DNA of 5,923 bases, taken from the NCBI GenBank assembly GCA_934351705.1, contig CAKRJK010000105.1, positions 1-5,923 of the forward strand. Reading direction: 5' to 3'. Position numbers and translations under genes: made by a program. Position 1 is the first letter of the stretch, and each line of letters begins with the position of its first letter. Positions 5,807 through 5,923 of this stretch are shown piece by piece. The notes below the pieces were generated by a model. The model ran no database searches, was not told the origin of the DNA, and saw nothing but the letters and a program-made list of their open reading frames with translations. Source of the DNA: an uncultured Lachnospiraceae bacterium (GTDB lineage: Bacteria; Bacillota; Clostridia; Lachnospirales; Lachnospiraceae).

Positions 5807-5923
5807 ATGAATCGAAGAGAATTTATGGAACGATTAGAATTCCTGCTCAAAGATATTCCCGTGGAAGACAGGGCTGACGCATTGTCTTACTATGCCGGAT
5901 ATTTTGAAGATGCAGGTGCAGAA
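5807..5923 (+). CDS. DUF1700/HAAS-domain protein, N-terminal fragment (cut by window edge)
   Basis: The first 39 codons are present and the frame stays open to the window end. The start MNRREFMERLEFLLKDIP followed by an acidic YYAGYFEDAGAE stretch is the characteristic opening of DUF1700 (HAAS-type) proteins, helical cytoplasmic domains usually followed by membrane helices. In Firmicutes these genes commonly sit directly after padR and often before a DUF4097 adhesin-like gene; the membrane part and any such gene are outside this window. The ribosome binding site is GAGG (5795-5798), 8 nt upstream and inside the last codons of padR, so translation is probably coupled. The role as a PadR partner is established for gene context rather than shown here. 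Confidence 0.82.
   Translation, partial: MNRREFMERLEFLLKDIPVEDRADALSYYAGYFEDAGAE

Overview
The window reads as chromosomal DNA from a low-to-moderate GC Firmicute, most likely a gut Clostridia of the Lachnospiraceae type. This is an inference from protein style (7TM-type hybrid kinase with REC and Hpt domains, CapA protein with an NEEFP motif, PadR followed by a DUF1700-type gene) and from strong AGGAG-like ribosome binding sites and TATAAT promoters. No species can be named from the sequence alone.

Layout. On the minus strand, reading right to left, are a CapA-family membrane-anchored protein (3094-4233), a 951-residue hybrid sensor kinase (130-2985) and the first 37 codons of a response regulator (1-112, cut by the window edge). 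The kinase and regulator form an operon with a 17-nt gap, and the kinase has its own extended -10 promoter in the 108-nt gap after the CapA gene. On the plus strand, divergent from the CapA gene, is a solitary ECF-transporter S component (start best placed at 4418, end 4999). About 490 bp without a convincing gene follow, packed with inverted repeats: a 31-bp-arm hairpin (5016-5115), a smaller interrupted stem (5129-5202) and a 195-bp imperfect palindrome (5212-5406). Directly after this block a TTGACA/TATAGT promoter drives a PadR-family repressor (5486-5803) and, 3 nt downstream, the start of a DUF1700/HAAS-type membrane-associated gene cut by the right edge.

How the genes work together. 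The kinase carries a full phosphorelay (His359, Asp656, His806) and probably passes phosphate to the adjacent separate receiver. PadR and the DUF1700 gene form a familiar regulator/partner pair; a 23-bp dyad (TATG...CATA) centred on the PadR -10 box is a good candidate for autoregulation. The CapA and ECF genes appear to be independent units.

The least explained part is the tandem hairpin block at 5003-5425. It shows no coding signal, no transposase and no canonical U-tract terminator, so it may be a remnant or non-autonomous palindromic repeat, or a structured RNA. The other genes are recognisable family members.
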